Shown here piece after piece: positions 1-7,437 of a stretch of 64,000 nt of DNA. The stretch spans positions 3,720,001 through 3,784,000 of the forward strand of contig JADKAF010000001.1 of the NCBI GenBank assembly GCA_016719295.1, in the 5' to 3' direction. Each line of letters starts with the position of its first letter. The first letter of the stretch is position 1. The notes under the pieces were generated by a model that searched no databases, was not told the DNA's origin, and was given only the letters and a program-made list of their open reading frames with translations. The translations under genes were made by a program, and so were the position numbers. Source of the DNA: Planctomycetota bacterium. Lineage in GTDB: Bacteria > Planctomycetota > UBA1135 > JADKAF01.

Positions 1-83
1 TCTGGGAGCACGCGCAGGTGCAGCGAGCGCTCCGCGGAAACACGCCGGACGCAGCGGCTCGTGGAGCGCGCGACCATCGCTAG
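1..83 (+). CDS. Possible 3' end of an upstream gene (partial)
   Basis: The third plus frame is open from the window edge to a TAG at 81-83 and encodes about 26 residues ending in an Arg/Ala-rich tail. The other plus frames are less gene-like or run into the next gene. No family can be recognised from so short a piece, and it may be a chance open frame. Confidence 0.2.
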   Translation, partial: WEHAQVQRALRGNTPDAAARGARDHR

Positions 84-113
84 GCTGTAGCGAGGCGCAG
101 CACTCGAGATCCG

Positions 114-776
114 ATGTCCCCGAGCTCCACTCCACGCCCTCACCTCGCGCAGGTGCTCCTCCTCGCCGCGCTCCTCGGCCTGCTCGGGCTCACGCTCTGG
201 TCGCCGCCGTTTCCGCGCTATCAGCTCCTCCAGCACCTGCCGACGCTGCCGGCTTGGATCGCGCTCCTCCTTGCGGCGCGCCGCAGAACTTTCGCGAACT
301 CAAGCTTCGCGGCGCTCGCAGCACTCCTGGCCCTGCACATCGTCGGCGCGCGCTGGACCTATTCGTTCGTGCCCTACGACGCGTGGTCGCGCGAGCTGCT
401 CGGCTGGTCGCCTGAGGTGCACTTCGGCTGGACGCGCGATCACTACGATCGCCTCGTCCACCTGATGTTCGGCCTGCTCGGCGTGGCGCCGCTCGCGGTG
501 CTCCTCGAGCGCGGAGGCCGCCTCTCGCGGCGCGCCGCGGTCCTCACCGCGTGCAGTGCCGTGCTCGCCGTGAGCGGTCTCTACGAGGTCTTCGAGTGGC
601 TGCTCACGATTACCGTGGCGCCCGATCAGGCCGAGACCTACAACGGTCAGCAAGGCGATGCCTTCGATGCTCAAAAGGACATGGCGCTCGCCGCGGCGGG
701 AGCCGCGTTCACGACGGCGATCCGCGCGTGGCCTGCGCGCTCGCCGGTCCGCCCGAACCAGGAACGAAGCTCATGA
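114..776 (+). CDS. DUF2238 (YjdF-like) integral membrane protein
   Basis: This 220-residue polytopic membrane protein resembles the DUF2238/YjdF inner-membrane family, whose function is unknown. Hydrophobic segments lie near residues 12-30, 42-56, 63-78, 115-132 and 140-165. The family signatures are a YDRLVHLMFG stretch at about 111-120 and, near the C-terminus, YNGQQGDAFDAQKDM. A Glu in the FEWLL segment within the membrane region also fits the family. The stop codon overlaps the ATG of the following sulfatase gene (ATGA, 773-776), so the two are translationally coupled. That coupling suggests a shared transcript but gives no functional link. Confidence 0.8.
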   Translation: MSPSSTPRPHLAQVLLLAALLGLLGLTLWSPPFPRYQLLQHLPTLPAWIALLLAARRRTFANSSFAALAALLALHIVGARWTYSFVPYDAWSRELLGWSPEVHFGWTRDHYDRLVHLMFGLLGVAPLAVLLERGGRLSRRAAVLTACSAVLAVSGLYEVFEWLLTITVAPDQAETYNGQQGDAFDAQKDMALAAAGAAFTTAIRAWPARSPVRPNQERSS

Positions 777-2320
777 TTCGAAGCTACCTCTGCGCAGCGC
801 TCTTGGCCTCGTCGCACTTGCTCGGGCCCGGCATCGCGCAGGAGCAGCCGCGCGCGCTGCCGAACATCATCGTCATCCTGGCGGACGACCTCGGCTACGG
901 CGATCTCGGCTGCTACAACGACCGCGCGAAGGTCGCGACGCCGCACCTCGATCAGCTCGCTCGCGAAGGGCTGCGCTTCACCGACGCGCATAGCCCGTGC
1001 ACGGTCTGCACGCCGACGCGCTACGGCCTGCTCACCGGCCAGATGCCGTTCCGCGTCCCGCGCGGCGGCACGGTGTTCCAAGGCGCCGGCGGACCGTCCC
1101 TGATCGCCGCGGAACGCCTGACGCTGCCCGAGATGCTCCGCGAGCGTGGCTACGTCACGACCGCGATCGGCAAGTGGCACGTGGGCCTCACGTTCCGCGA
1201 CGCGAATGGCGAAGCGTTGCACAGCGGGCGCTTGGAGGACATCGCGCGGATCGACTTCAAGCGCCGCGTGGAAGGCGGGCCGCTCGAGCACGGCTTCGAG
1301 CGCTTCTTCGGCACGGCGTGCTGCCCCACGACCGATTGGCTCTACGCGTTCCTGGAAGGCGATCGCATCCCCGTTCCGCCGACCCTTCCCATCGACAAGA
1401 CGAAGCTGCCGAGGCACCCCTACGCGAACGATTGCCGCGCGGGCTGGATCGCGCCGAACTTCCCCATGACGGAAGTGGACTTGGTCTTCCTCGAGCGCAG
1501 CCGCGCGTTCCTCGAAGAGCACCGCCGCAGCTCACCTGAGAAGCCGTTCTTCCTCTACCACGCGATGCAGGCGGTGCACCTGCCGTCGTTCGCGGGGCAG
1601 GAGTACCAAGGGAAGTCGGGCGCTGGACCGCACGGCGACTTCCTCGCCGAGATGGACGCGATCGTGGGCGCGCTCCTCGCGGACCTGGAGCGGCTCGGCA
1701 TCGCCGACGAGACGCTGATCCTCTTCTCCAGCGACAACGGCCCCGAGACGGCGAGCGTCGTCCACATGCGGAAGGACCACCAGCACGACGGCGCGCGCCC
1801 GTGGCGCGGCGTGAAGCGCGATGCCTGGGAAGGCGGCCATCGCGTGCCGTTGATCGTGCGTTGGCCCGGCCGCGTGAAGGCCGGCACGACGAGTGACCAG
1901 ATCATCTGCCTCACCGACGTCATGGCGACGCTCGCTTCGATCACGGGTGCTGTGCTCCCGAACGAGGCCGCGGAGGACAGCTTCGACTTCCTGCCCGTGC
2001 TCGAAGGCACGGCCGACGCTCCCATCCGGCCCTATCTGCTGACGCAGGCCTTCGGCGGCGCGCGCACGCTCTCGATCCGCCGCGGGCCGTGGAAGTTCCT
2101 CGATCACCCCGGTTCCGGCGGCAACAGCTACGAGCGCGGCGAGCTGCGCGACTTCGCGCTGCCGGATACCGCGCCCGACGCTCCGGGCCAGCTCTACGAT
2201 CTCGCGAGCGATCCCGGCGAGACGAAGAACCTCTACCTCGAGCGCCCCGAGCTCGTGCGCGAGCTGAAGGCGTTGCTCGAGGAGAGCAAGAGCTCCGGAC
2301 GCAGCGCGCCGCGGCGCTGA
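773..2320 (+). CDS. Secreted type I sulfatase (arylsulfatase-like)
   Basis: A 515-residue exported sulfatase that would hydrolyse sulfate esters, typically on polysaccharides. A signal peptide covers roughly residues 1-22 and ends near GIAQ. The metal-binding start of the alkaline-phosphatase fold is visible as ILADDLGYGD (about 35-44). The modification site C-T-P-T-R is at residues 79-83, so Cys79 should be converted to formylglycine. Further landmarks are GKWHVG and SSDNGPE. The ATG at 773 was chosen because it starts the signal peptide and overlaps the previous stop; the frame is open further upstream but not gene-like. The FGE-fold protein in this window (10376-13939) lacks the catalytic Cys near its C-terminus, so maturation must come from elsewhere. 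Confidence 0.95.
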   Translation: MIRSYLCAALLASSHLLGPGIAQEQPRALPNIIVILADDLGYGDLGCYNDRAKVATPHLDQLAREGLRFTDAHSPCTVCTPTRYGLLTGQMPFRVPRGGTVFQGAGGPSLIAAERLTLPEMLRERGYVTTAIGKWHVGLTFRDANGEALHSGRLEDIARIDFKRRVEGGPLEHGFERFFGTACCPTTDWLYAFLEGDRIPVPPTLPIDKTKLPRHPYANDCRAGWIAPNFPMTEVDLVFLERSRAFLEEHRRSSPEKPFFLYHAMQAVHLPSFAGQEYQGKSGAGPHGDFLAEMDAIVGALLADLERLGIADETLILFSSDNGPETASVVHMRKDHQHDGARPWRGVKRDAWEGGHRVPLIVRWPGRVKAGTTSDQIICLTDVMATLASITGAVLPNEAAEDSFDFLPVLEGTADAPIRPYLLTQAFGGARTLSIRRGPWKFLDHPGSGGNSYERGELRDFALPDTAPDAPGQLYDLASDPGETKNLYLERPELVRELKALLEESKSSGRSAPRR

Positions 2321-2339
2321 GCAGGCGGCTCGCGCTCGG

Positions 2340-2771
2340 TCAGCGCGCGAGCATCGCACCAGAGAGCAGCGCGCGAGCGCTCCACGCGAGCGTGCGGACC
2401 CAGTTCGTCGCGACGAGGCGCCGATGCGCGCGCTCGTCGAAGCCGCGCTCGAGCACCCGGTGGCAAGGCACCGAGAAGAGCGCCGTCGAGCCCCAGATCA
2501 CGGCGAGGAGTGCCAAGCCCGTCCACGACCACGCCAGCGGCAGCGCGGCGGGCGGAGCCACGACCAACCAGGCCGCCGTCGCGAGCTCGAGCAGCATCGT
2601 CGGCATCACGATCCACGAGATGCGCCGGCAGTGCTCGGCCTCGAATGCGGTGAAGCGCGCGCGCTCGACGTAGGCGAAGAGCGGGTAGTGCACGAGCTGC
2701 ACGATCCAGATCAGCCCGGTGAGGAACCAGGTCGACGCGGCGTGCAGCAGCAGGAGCTCGCGTTCGGTCAA
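2340..2771 (-). CDS. Small integral membrane protein, unknown function
   Basis: About 143 residues with four predicted membrane segments. The central region contains a VHYPLF motif followed by a region rich in Arg and Glu (VERARFTAFEAEHCRR), then two long hydrophobic stretches. I place the start at a TTG at 2769-2771, four bases after the stop of the PQQ gene. The reading frame is open further upstream, but only inside the PQQ coding sequence and with Arg/Ser-rich shadow composition. It lies directly downstream of the PQQ/EF-hand gene on the same strand and converges with the sulfatase gene. The family resembles small four-helix membrane proteins seen in Planctomycetota and Bacteroidota; I cannot assign a role. 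Confidence 0.65.
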   Translation of the reverse strand: MTERELLLLHAASTWFLTGLIWIVQLVHYPLFAYVERARFTAFEAEHCRRISWIVMPTMLLELATAAWLVVAPPAALPLAWSWTGLALLAVIWGSTALFSVPCHRVLERGFDERAHRRLVATNWVRTLAWSARALLSGAMLAR

Positions 2772-2775
2772 GGCC

Positions 2776-4173
2776 TCAGCCCTTCGCGGGGCGCCGGTAG
2801 CAGCGCAACGAGCTCTGCGTGCGCACGAAGAGCGCGCCGTGCGCGATCGCGGGCGTGCCGAAGATAGGCTCGCCGAGCTCGCTGCGCGCCTCGAGCTCCC
2901 ATGCCGCACCGGCGCGCACGGTGTAGATCTGTCCGTCGCGCTCGGCGAGATAGAGCCGCCCGTCCGCGGCGATCGGCGAAGCCCAGAACTCCCCGGAGGC
3001 GTCCTTCAAGCGCTCGCTCTTCCGCAGCTCGCCCGTCGCGGCGTCGATCGAGGTCAGGATCCCGCCGTCCTTCATCAAGTAGACGACGCCGTCCTGGTAA
3101 AGCGGAGACGCGATGCCCGGCAGAGGGCGCTTGTGACGCCAGAGCTCGCGGAGCCCGCCCTCCTCGCGCACCAGCGCCGCGAGACCGTGGTCGGCGTTCG
3201 CCATCGCCTCCGCGCACTTCGTCCATTCCGCACTCGTGATCTCACCGCTGCGATCGGCGTCGATCCAGCCGAAGTGCTTCGCCCAGCCACCGCTCCCGAG
3301 CTCTTGCGACGTGAGCTTCTGATCGGCGTTCGCGTCGTGGCGCTGCGCCATCGAGGCGAAGGTCGGCATGCGCGCCTCGACCTGCGCGGGCGCGCAGACG
3401 TAGAGGCGCTCGCCATCGACCAGTGGGCTCGAGACCGGCGCATAGCTGAACCCGCCCTTCCGCCAGAGCTCCACGCCATCGCGGAGGGCGTAGCCCGCGA
3501 CGTAGAAGCTGCCGTGGACGAGGACCTCCTGCGGCGTGCCGCTCGCCGGCCAGAGCACCGGCGTCGTCCAGGCATCGATCGCATCGCTGCGCTCGGTCCT
3601 CCAGCGCGGTGTCCCCTTCGCGGCATCCACGCCGAGGAGGAAGGAGCCGCTCTGCTGCTCGCAGAGCAGCACGACGAGATCGCCCGCCGCGATCGGCGAG
3701 CTCGCCAGACCGTAGAAGCAGTGGAACGGCCCGAGCGGCAAGCGCCAGAGCTCCTTGCCGGCGAGATCGCACGCGACGAGCCCGAGCTCGGGGAAGAAGG
3801 CGTAGATGCTGCGACCGTCGCTCGTCGGCGACGGGCACGCGGTGTCGTTCGCCTCGTAGACCTCCATCGCGCGGGTGCGCTCGAGCGCGTGCTTCCAGCG
3901 CGGCGCTCCCGTCCGCGCATCGAACGCGTGGATCGCGAGCTCCTTCTCGGCCGTGGTGCACGCGATCACGAGCTCGCCGACGACGATCGGCGAGGACTGC
4001 GACGGCGCGAGCTCCTCTCGCCACGCTTCGCTCGCGGTATCGAAGGTCGACGGGAGCGATTGCGCCGCCGCGCATCCGGCGCCGTTCGGCCCGCGGAAGC
4101 GCGGCCAGTCCTGCGCGCCCGACGGCGCGGTGCAGCAGAAAGCGATGGCGAAGCCGAGGATCGAGCGCGACAT
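2776..4173 (-). CDS. Secreted PQQ-like beta-propeller protein with EF-hand pair
   Basis: A 465-residue exported protein. A signal peptide (about 1-20, ending SGAQ) is followed by the DWPRFRGPNGAG opening that typically starts planctomycetal PQQ-propeller proteins. Repeats of the BamB/quinoprotein type (LVACDLAGKELW, YALRDGVELWRKG, LTSIDAATGEL) build a propeller fold. Inserted between blades is a calcium-binding EF-hand pair, DANADQKLTSQE and DADRSGEITSAE, around residues 275-310. The catalytic residues of true PQQ dehydrogenases are not evident, so a scaffolding or binding role is more likely than quinone-dependent oxidation. It probably shares a transcript with the small membrane protein downstream. 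Confidence 0.9.
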   Translation of the reverse strand: MSRSILGFAIAFCCTAPSGAQDWPRFRGPNGAGCAAAQSLPSTFDTASEAWREELAPSQSSPIVVGELVIACTTAEKELAIHAFDARTGAPRWKHALERTRAMEVYEANDTACPSPTSDGRSIYAFFPELGLVACDLAGKELWRLPLGPFHCFYGLASSPIAAGDLVVLLCEQQSGSFLLGVDAAKGTPRWRTERSDAIDAWTTPVLWPASGTPQEVLVHGSFYVAGYALRDGVELWRKGGFSYAPVSSPLVDGERLYVCAPAQVEARMPTFASMAQRHDANADQKLTSQELGSGGWAKHFGWIDADRSGEITSAEWTKCAEAMANADHGLAALVREEGGLRELWRHKRPLPGIASPLYQDGVVYLMKDGGILTSIDAATGELRKSERLKDASGEFWASPIAADGRLYLAERDGQIYTVRAGAAWELEARSELGEPIFGTPAIAHGALFVRTQSSLRCYRRPAKG

Positions 4174-4219
4174 GGAACCTCCGCAGCGGGGAGCGAAAGA
4201 CGCGGTGCGCCGCAGCGCG

Positions 4220-6703
4220 TCAGCGAGCGAGCTCGAGCCCGCGGTCTTCGGCGTTCGGGATCACTGGGAGCAGGACGTGGCTCGGACGCTTGGCGTCGAG
4301 GTAGATCGTGTTCGTGGCGACGACGGCGTCCTTCGCCGTGAGCGGCGACTCCAGCGTGTTCAGGTTGCGAGCGTAGCCGGGCCACGCGAGCGAATCGACG
4401 CTGAGCGCCAGGCGTTCGCCGGCCGCGATCTCGATGCCCGTCGCCCAGAGGTCGATGCGCACTTGCACGACCTCGTTCGGCGGCACGGGCTGATCGCGGC
4501 GCGGATCCCGCGCGTAGCGCAGGCGCTGCACGCCGCCGCGGATCGCGTAGCGCTTGCCGTCGCTCGTCACGCGATAGAGCGCGGCGGCGAAGTCGGTGTC
4601 GGCGGCGTCGCTGGAGACCCAGAGCACCACTTCGATCGGCCCCACGATCTCGCACGCGGCGGCGAGCGGAGCGCTCAGGAAGTCGAGGGTGCTCTCCAGG
4701 TCCGGCTCGTCGGACTGATCGGCGGTCACGGCCTTGCCGCTCAGGTCACCGAAGTCCACGTCCTCGAGCGACGGCAGCGCGAGCGGATCGTAGCGATAGC
4801 TCTCGGCCTTGCCGTCCTCAGCCGGCGGCGCGAGCTGCAGGAGGCCATCGCCATCGCGCTTCTTCGCGTTGCCGCCGCTCGTGAGATAGAGCGACGTGAA
4901 GCGCGTCTCGGGGAGCGGCCAAGCTTGCGCCGCGCGCCAGCGCTTCGCGCCCATCACGAAGACGTAGACGGGCGGGGCTTGCTCGAGGCCGTTCTCGACG
5001 CCCTTCAGGTGGCGATCGAAGAAGCGCAGGTGGCACGAGTCGAGATCGATCACCGCTTCGTCGCCGAAGTCGACCTCGCCGAGCTTCCGCTGCGTGTTGA
5101 AGAAGTGCGTCCACGGCCCCATCACGAGCACCTGGCCGCTCCGCGCGGCTTCGGTCTTCGCGCGCGCGCGCATGCCGGCAAAGTTCTGATAGGCGCCCGG
5201 CATGTCGCCATCCCACCAGCCGGAGACGTGGAACGCCGGCAGATCGAAGCTCGGGAAGCGGCTCTGATAGGACATGCGCTCCCAGTACGCGACATCGTGC
5301 GGCGGATGCGCCAACCACTCGTCGAGGAAGCACTCCTCGCTCGCCCCCAGCGCGCGATCGAGATCGCCGAGAGGCAACGTCTGGAAGAGCGCCTCCCAAT
5401 CGAGGCCGTTCGCCCAATCGGTGCCCGCCTCCATCGTCTCCAGCACGCGCGACCACCACGCGGCGCTGAGCAGGAAGCAACCGCCCTCGTAGGGGAAGTT
5501 CTCCTGCGGATCGGGCGGGGAGACCTGCGGCACGATGCACTTCAACGCGGGATGGCCCGACTTCGCCGCGAGCCATTGCACGAGCCCGACGTAGCTCGCG
5601 CCGATCATGCCGATCTTGCCCGTGCACCAGGGCTGCGCCGCGATCCAGCTCAGCGTGTCGTGTCCGTCGCGTTCTTCGTTCAGGAAGGGGACGAACTCTC
5701 CTTCGCTCTCGAAGCGTCCGCGCACGTCCTGCGCGATGAAGGCGTAGCCGCGCTCGGCATAGGTGTGGCCCTTCAGCGCGCCCTCGCTCACGCGGTTGTA
5801 CGGCGTGCGCGCGAGGATCGCGGGGAACTTGCCTTCGCCCGCCGGCCGATAGAGATCGACCTTCAGCTTCACGCCGTCGCGCATCGCGACGGCGATCCCG
5901 CGCTCGACGACCACGCGATGCTCCGGCTTCGAGAGCTTCTCGCGCCACGGGCCGCTGTCCACGATCGACTTCGGCTCGACCTTCGCGCCGCAGTGGATCT
6001 CGTCCAAGCCCTCGATGTGCACCACGATGCGCTGCTGCGGAATCTCGAAGCGCAGCGGCAACCCGTCTTGATTCCACGTCGCCGTGACCTCGACGTTTGG
6101 CGGGAGCACGAACTTCGAGATGCGAAGCGGCACGAGCGAGCCGCGCACGACTTGGCCCGAAGCCTCCGTGCTTCGATGCACGATCTCGAAGGCCTTCGGG
6201 CCCGAGCCCGCGACGCCGAGCAGCTTCGCTTCGGACACGAGCTCGCCCGCGCGCTCGAGCCGCGCGAGCTCGCGACCGACGTCGAGGAAGCAGGCCCAGA
6301 CCAGGTTGTCGAACACGAACGCCGGCTGCGCGGCATCGATGTCGATCCCCTTGTCGATCTGCTTCGCGGGGATCTTCACCGTGTAACGCGCACCGCGGCG
6401 CGCGCTCAGGACGGCGATCTCCTCCTTGGGTAGCCGATGCGTGATGCGATAGTCGAAGTCGACGCCTTCCAGCGCCGTCCGCGCCGCGACGTAGCCGCCC
6501 TTCCGCGTGCCGAGGAGATCGAAGCTCCCCTCCGTGCTCCAGCTCGCCCCGTCGAGCACGACCGTCTCGCGCCCGATCTCGGTGCCGCCGAGCTTCGCGA
6601 CGTAGGTGATCGTCTTCGGCCAGGCGACGGGCTGCTGGGCCGGAAGGGCCGCGGCGAAGACGAGGAGAGCAGCGCCGCAGGGCAGGAGGCTTCGGCATCG
6701 CAT
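4220..6703 (-). CDS. CocE/NonD-type hydrolase (peptidase S15 fold) with N-terminal extension
   Basis: An 827-residue exported hydrolase. A signal peptide (about 1-23, ending PAQQ) is followed by a beta-rich domain of roughly 230 residues that resembles domains in other planctomycetal exported proteins. The alpha/beta hydrolase of the CocE/X-Pro-dipeptidyl peptidase family then begins with VAMRDGVKLKVDLYRP near 272. The nucleophile elbow is GASYVG with Ser370. Candidate Asp (DGD at 498-500) and His (PWTHF, His533) complete the triad. The C-terminal jelly-roll domain of the family (LRYARDPRRDQP, TNTIYLD) is present. The likely substrate is an ester or amide; it cannot be narrowed from sequence. 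The N-terminal domain is additional to the usual CocE layout. Confidence 0.9.
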   Translation of the reverse strand: MRCRSLLPCGAALLVFAAALPAQQPVAWPKTITYVAKLGGTEIGRETVVLDGASWSTEGSFDLLGTRKGGYVAARTALEGVDFDYRITHRLPKEEIAVLSARRGARYTVKIPAKQIDKGIDIDAAQPAFVFDNLVWACFLDVGRELARLERAGELVSEAKLLGVAGSGPKAFEIVHRSTEASGQVVRGSLVPLRISKFVLPPNVEVTATWNQDGLPLRFEIPQQRIVVHIEGLDEIHCGAKVEPKSIVDSGPWREKLSKPEHRVVVERGIAVAMRDGVKLKVDLYRPAGEGKFPAILARTPYNRVSEGALKGHTYAERGYAFIAQDVRGRFESEGEFVPFLNEERDGHDTLSWIAAQPWCTGKIGMIGASYVGLVQWLAAKSGHPALKCIVPQVSPPDPQENFPYEGGCFLLSAAWWSRVLETMEAGTDWANGLDWEALFQTLPLGDLDRALGASEECFLDEWLAHPPHDVAYWERMSYQSRFPSFDLPAFHVSGWWDGDMPGAYQNFAGMRARAKTEAARSGQVLVMGPWTHFFNTQRKLGEVDFGDEAVIDLDSCHLRFFDRHLKGVENGLEQAPPVYVFVMGAKRWRAAQAWPLPETRFTSLYLTSGGNAKKRDGDGLLQLAPPAEDGKAESYRYDPLALPSLEDVDFGDLSGKAVTADQSDEPDLESTLDFLSAPLAAACEIVGPIEVVLWVSSDAADTDFAAALYRVTSDGKRYAIRGGVQRLRYARDPRRDQPVPPNEVVQVRIDLWATGIEIAAGERLALSVDSLAWPGYARNLNTLESPLTAKDAVVATNTIYLDAKRPSHVLLPVIPNAEDRGLELAR

Positions 6704-6760
6704 CCGAGCATCTTGCCCACCCCCCCACTGCAGAGAAAAGGCGCTGGGCGGGTTTTCCGA

Positions 6761-6994
6761 TCAGCTCGAGCGGTCGAGCCTGCGGACGGACAAGAGCTCG
6801 TCGCCCGACTTCGCGCGCACGTCTTCGTCCTTCAGCGTGACCACATCCACGGTCTCGCCGGACCCGGTGACGAATTCAACCTCGAGCCCTTCGGGCTCGT
6901 ACACGTGAACGACCGCCCCGACGTCACCCGCGCGAAGACCGAGCTCTCGGAGGTCGCGGCGAAGCACGACAGTATCGAGTTCCTTGAATCTCAT
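6761..6994 (-). CDS. DUF4926 protein
   Basis: A 77-residue protein with the DUF4926 pattern: an opening MRFKELDTVVLRRDL, a GDVGAVVHVYEPEGLEVEFV core, and a terminal VVTLKDEDVR. The fold is probably a small SH3-like barrel. The ATG at 6994 overlaps the stop of the preceding DUF6883 gene (ATGA), which fixes the start and shows translational coupling. The function of the family is not established. The pairing with DUF6883 recurs in cyanobacteria and planctomycetes to my recollection, and suggests a two-protein unit. Confidence 0.8.
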   Translation of the reverse strand: MRFKELDTVVLRRDLRELGLRAGDVGAVVHVYEPEGLEVEFVTGSGETVDVVTLKDEDVRAKSGDELLSVRRLDRSS

Positions 6995-7332
6995 GGCTTC
7001 GATCTCGGAAAGGCGGTGAGGAATCTCGGTGCTGCGTCGGCGTGAGCGCGAATCCACACGGTGATCAGGATCGCCGAGCGGCCGTTCGGCCCGATCAGGT
7101 TATCACGCACTCGGTACTTGCGGCCGAAGGGGCTCTCGGAGATGCGCACGACCGTCCCTTCGCGAGCCTGCCGCTCGAGATCCTCGAGCAGCACTCGCCA
7201 AGCGGCCGGAGCGTAGCCCAGCCCCGCGAAGAACGCGGCCTTGTCGCCTCCGACCGGATGGTCCGGCGACAGCAAGTAAGAGTGCACCTTCGCAGGTGCG
7301 ACGACGGCAACCTCTGCTTGCGGCAGCTTCAT
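6991..7332 (-). CDS. DUF6883 protein
   Basis: A 113-residue protein beginning MKLPQAEVAVV and containing the typical motif KVHSYLLSPDHPVGGDKAAFF. That motif is followed by a C-terminal half with GRKYRVRDNLIGPNGRSAILITVW. This matches the DUF6883 domain, which is found alone or inside polymorphic-toxin-like proteins; its activity is unknown. I chose the start at 7332 because homologs begin at this lysine/leucine-rich helix. An extra 15 codons upstream are open but look non-coding. It forms an overlapping pair with the DUF4926 gene. Confidence 0.75.
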   Translation of the reverse strand: MKLPQAEVAVVAPAKVHSYLLSPDHPVGGDKAAFFAGLGYAPAAWRVLLEDLERQAREGTVVRISESPFGRKYRVRDNLIGPNGRSAILITVWIRAHADAAPRFLTAFPRSKP

Positions 7333-7437
7333 GGATCGCCTGGGTGAAGACGCCACCTCGACGATCCAGTCCATCATCGGTCACGAAAATGCCGATGAAG
7401 CTGCTCCTCCCGCGCCTGCCATGGGGTCGAGGAAGAC

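Noticed and set aside
2719..6433. Long plus-strand frames opposite the PQQ and CocE genes
   Set aside because: They are Arg/Glu/Ala-rich reverse shadows of high-GC genes with no domain signatures.
6761..7332. Calling the DUF6883/DUF4926 pair a toxin-antitoxin system
   Set aside because: Overlap and small size fit, but no toxin motif or antitoxin DNA-binding domain is visible.
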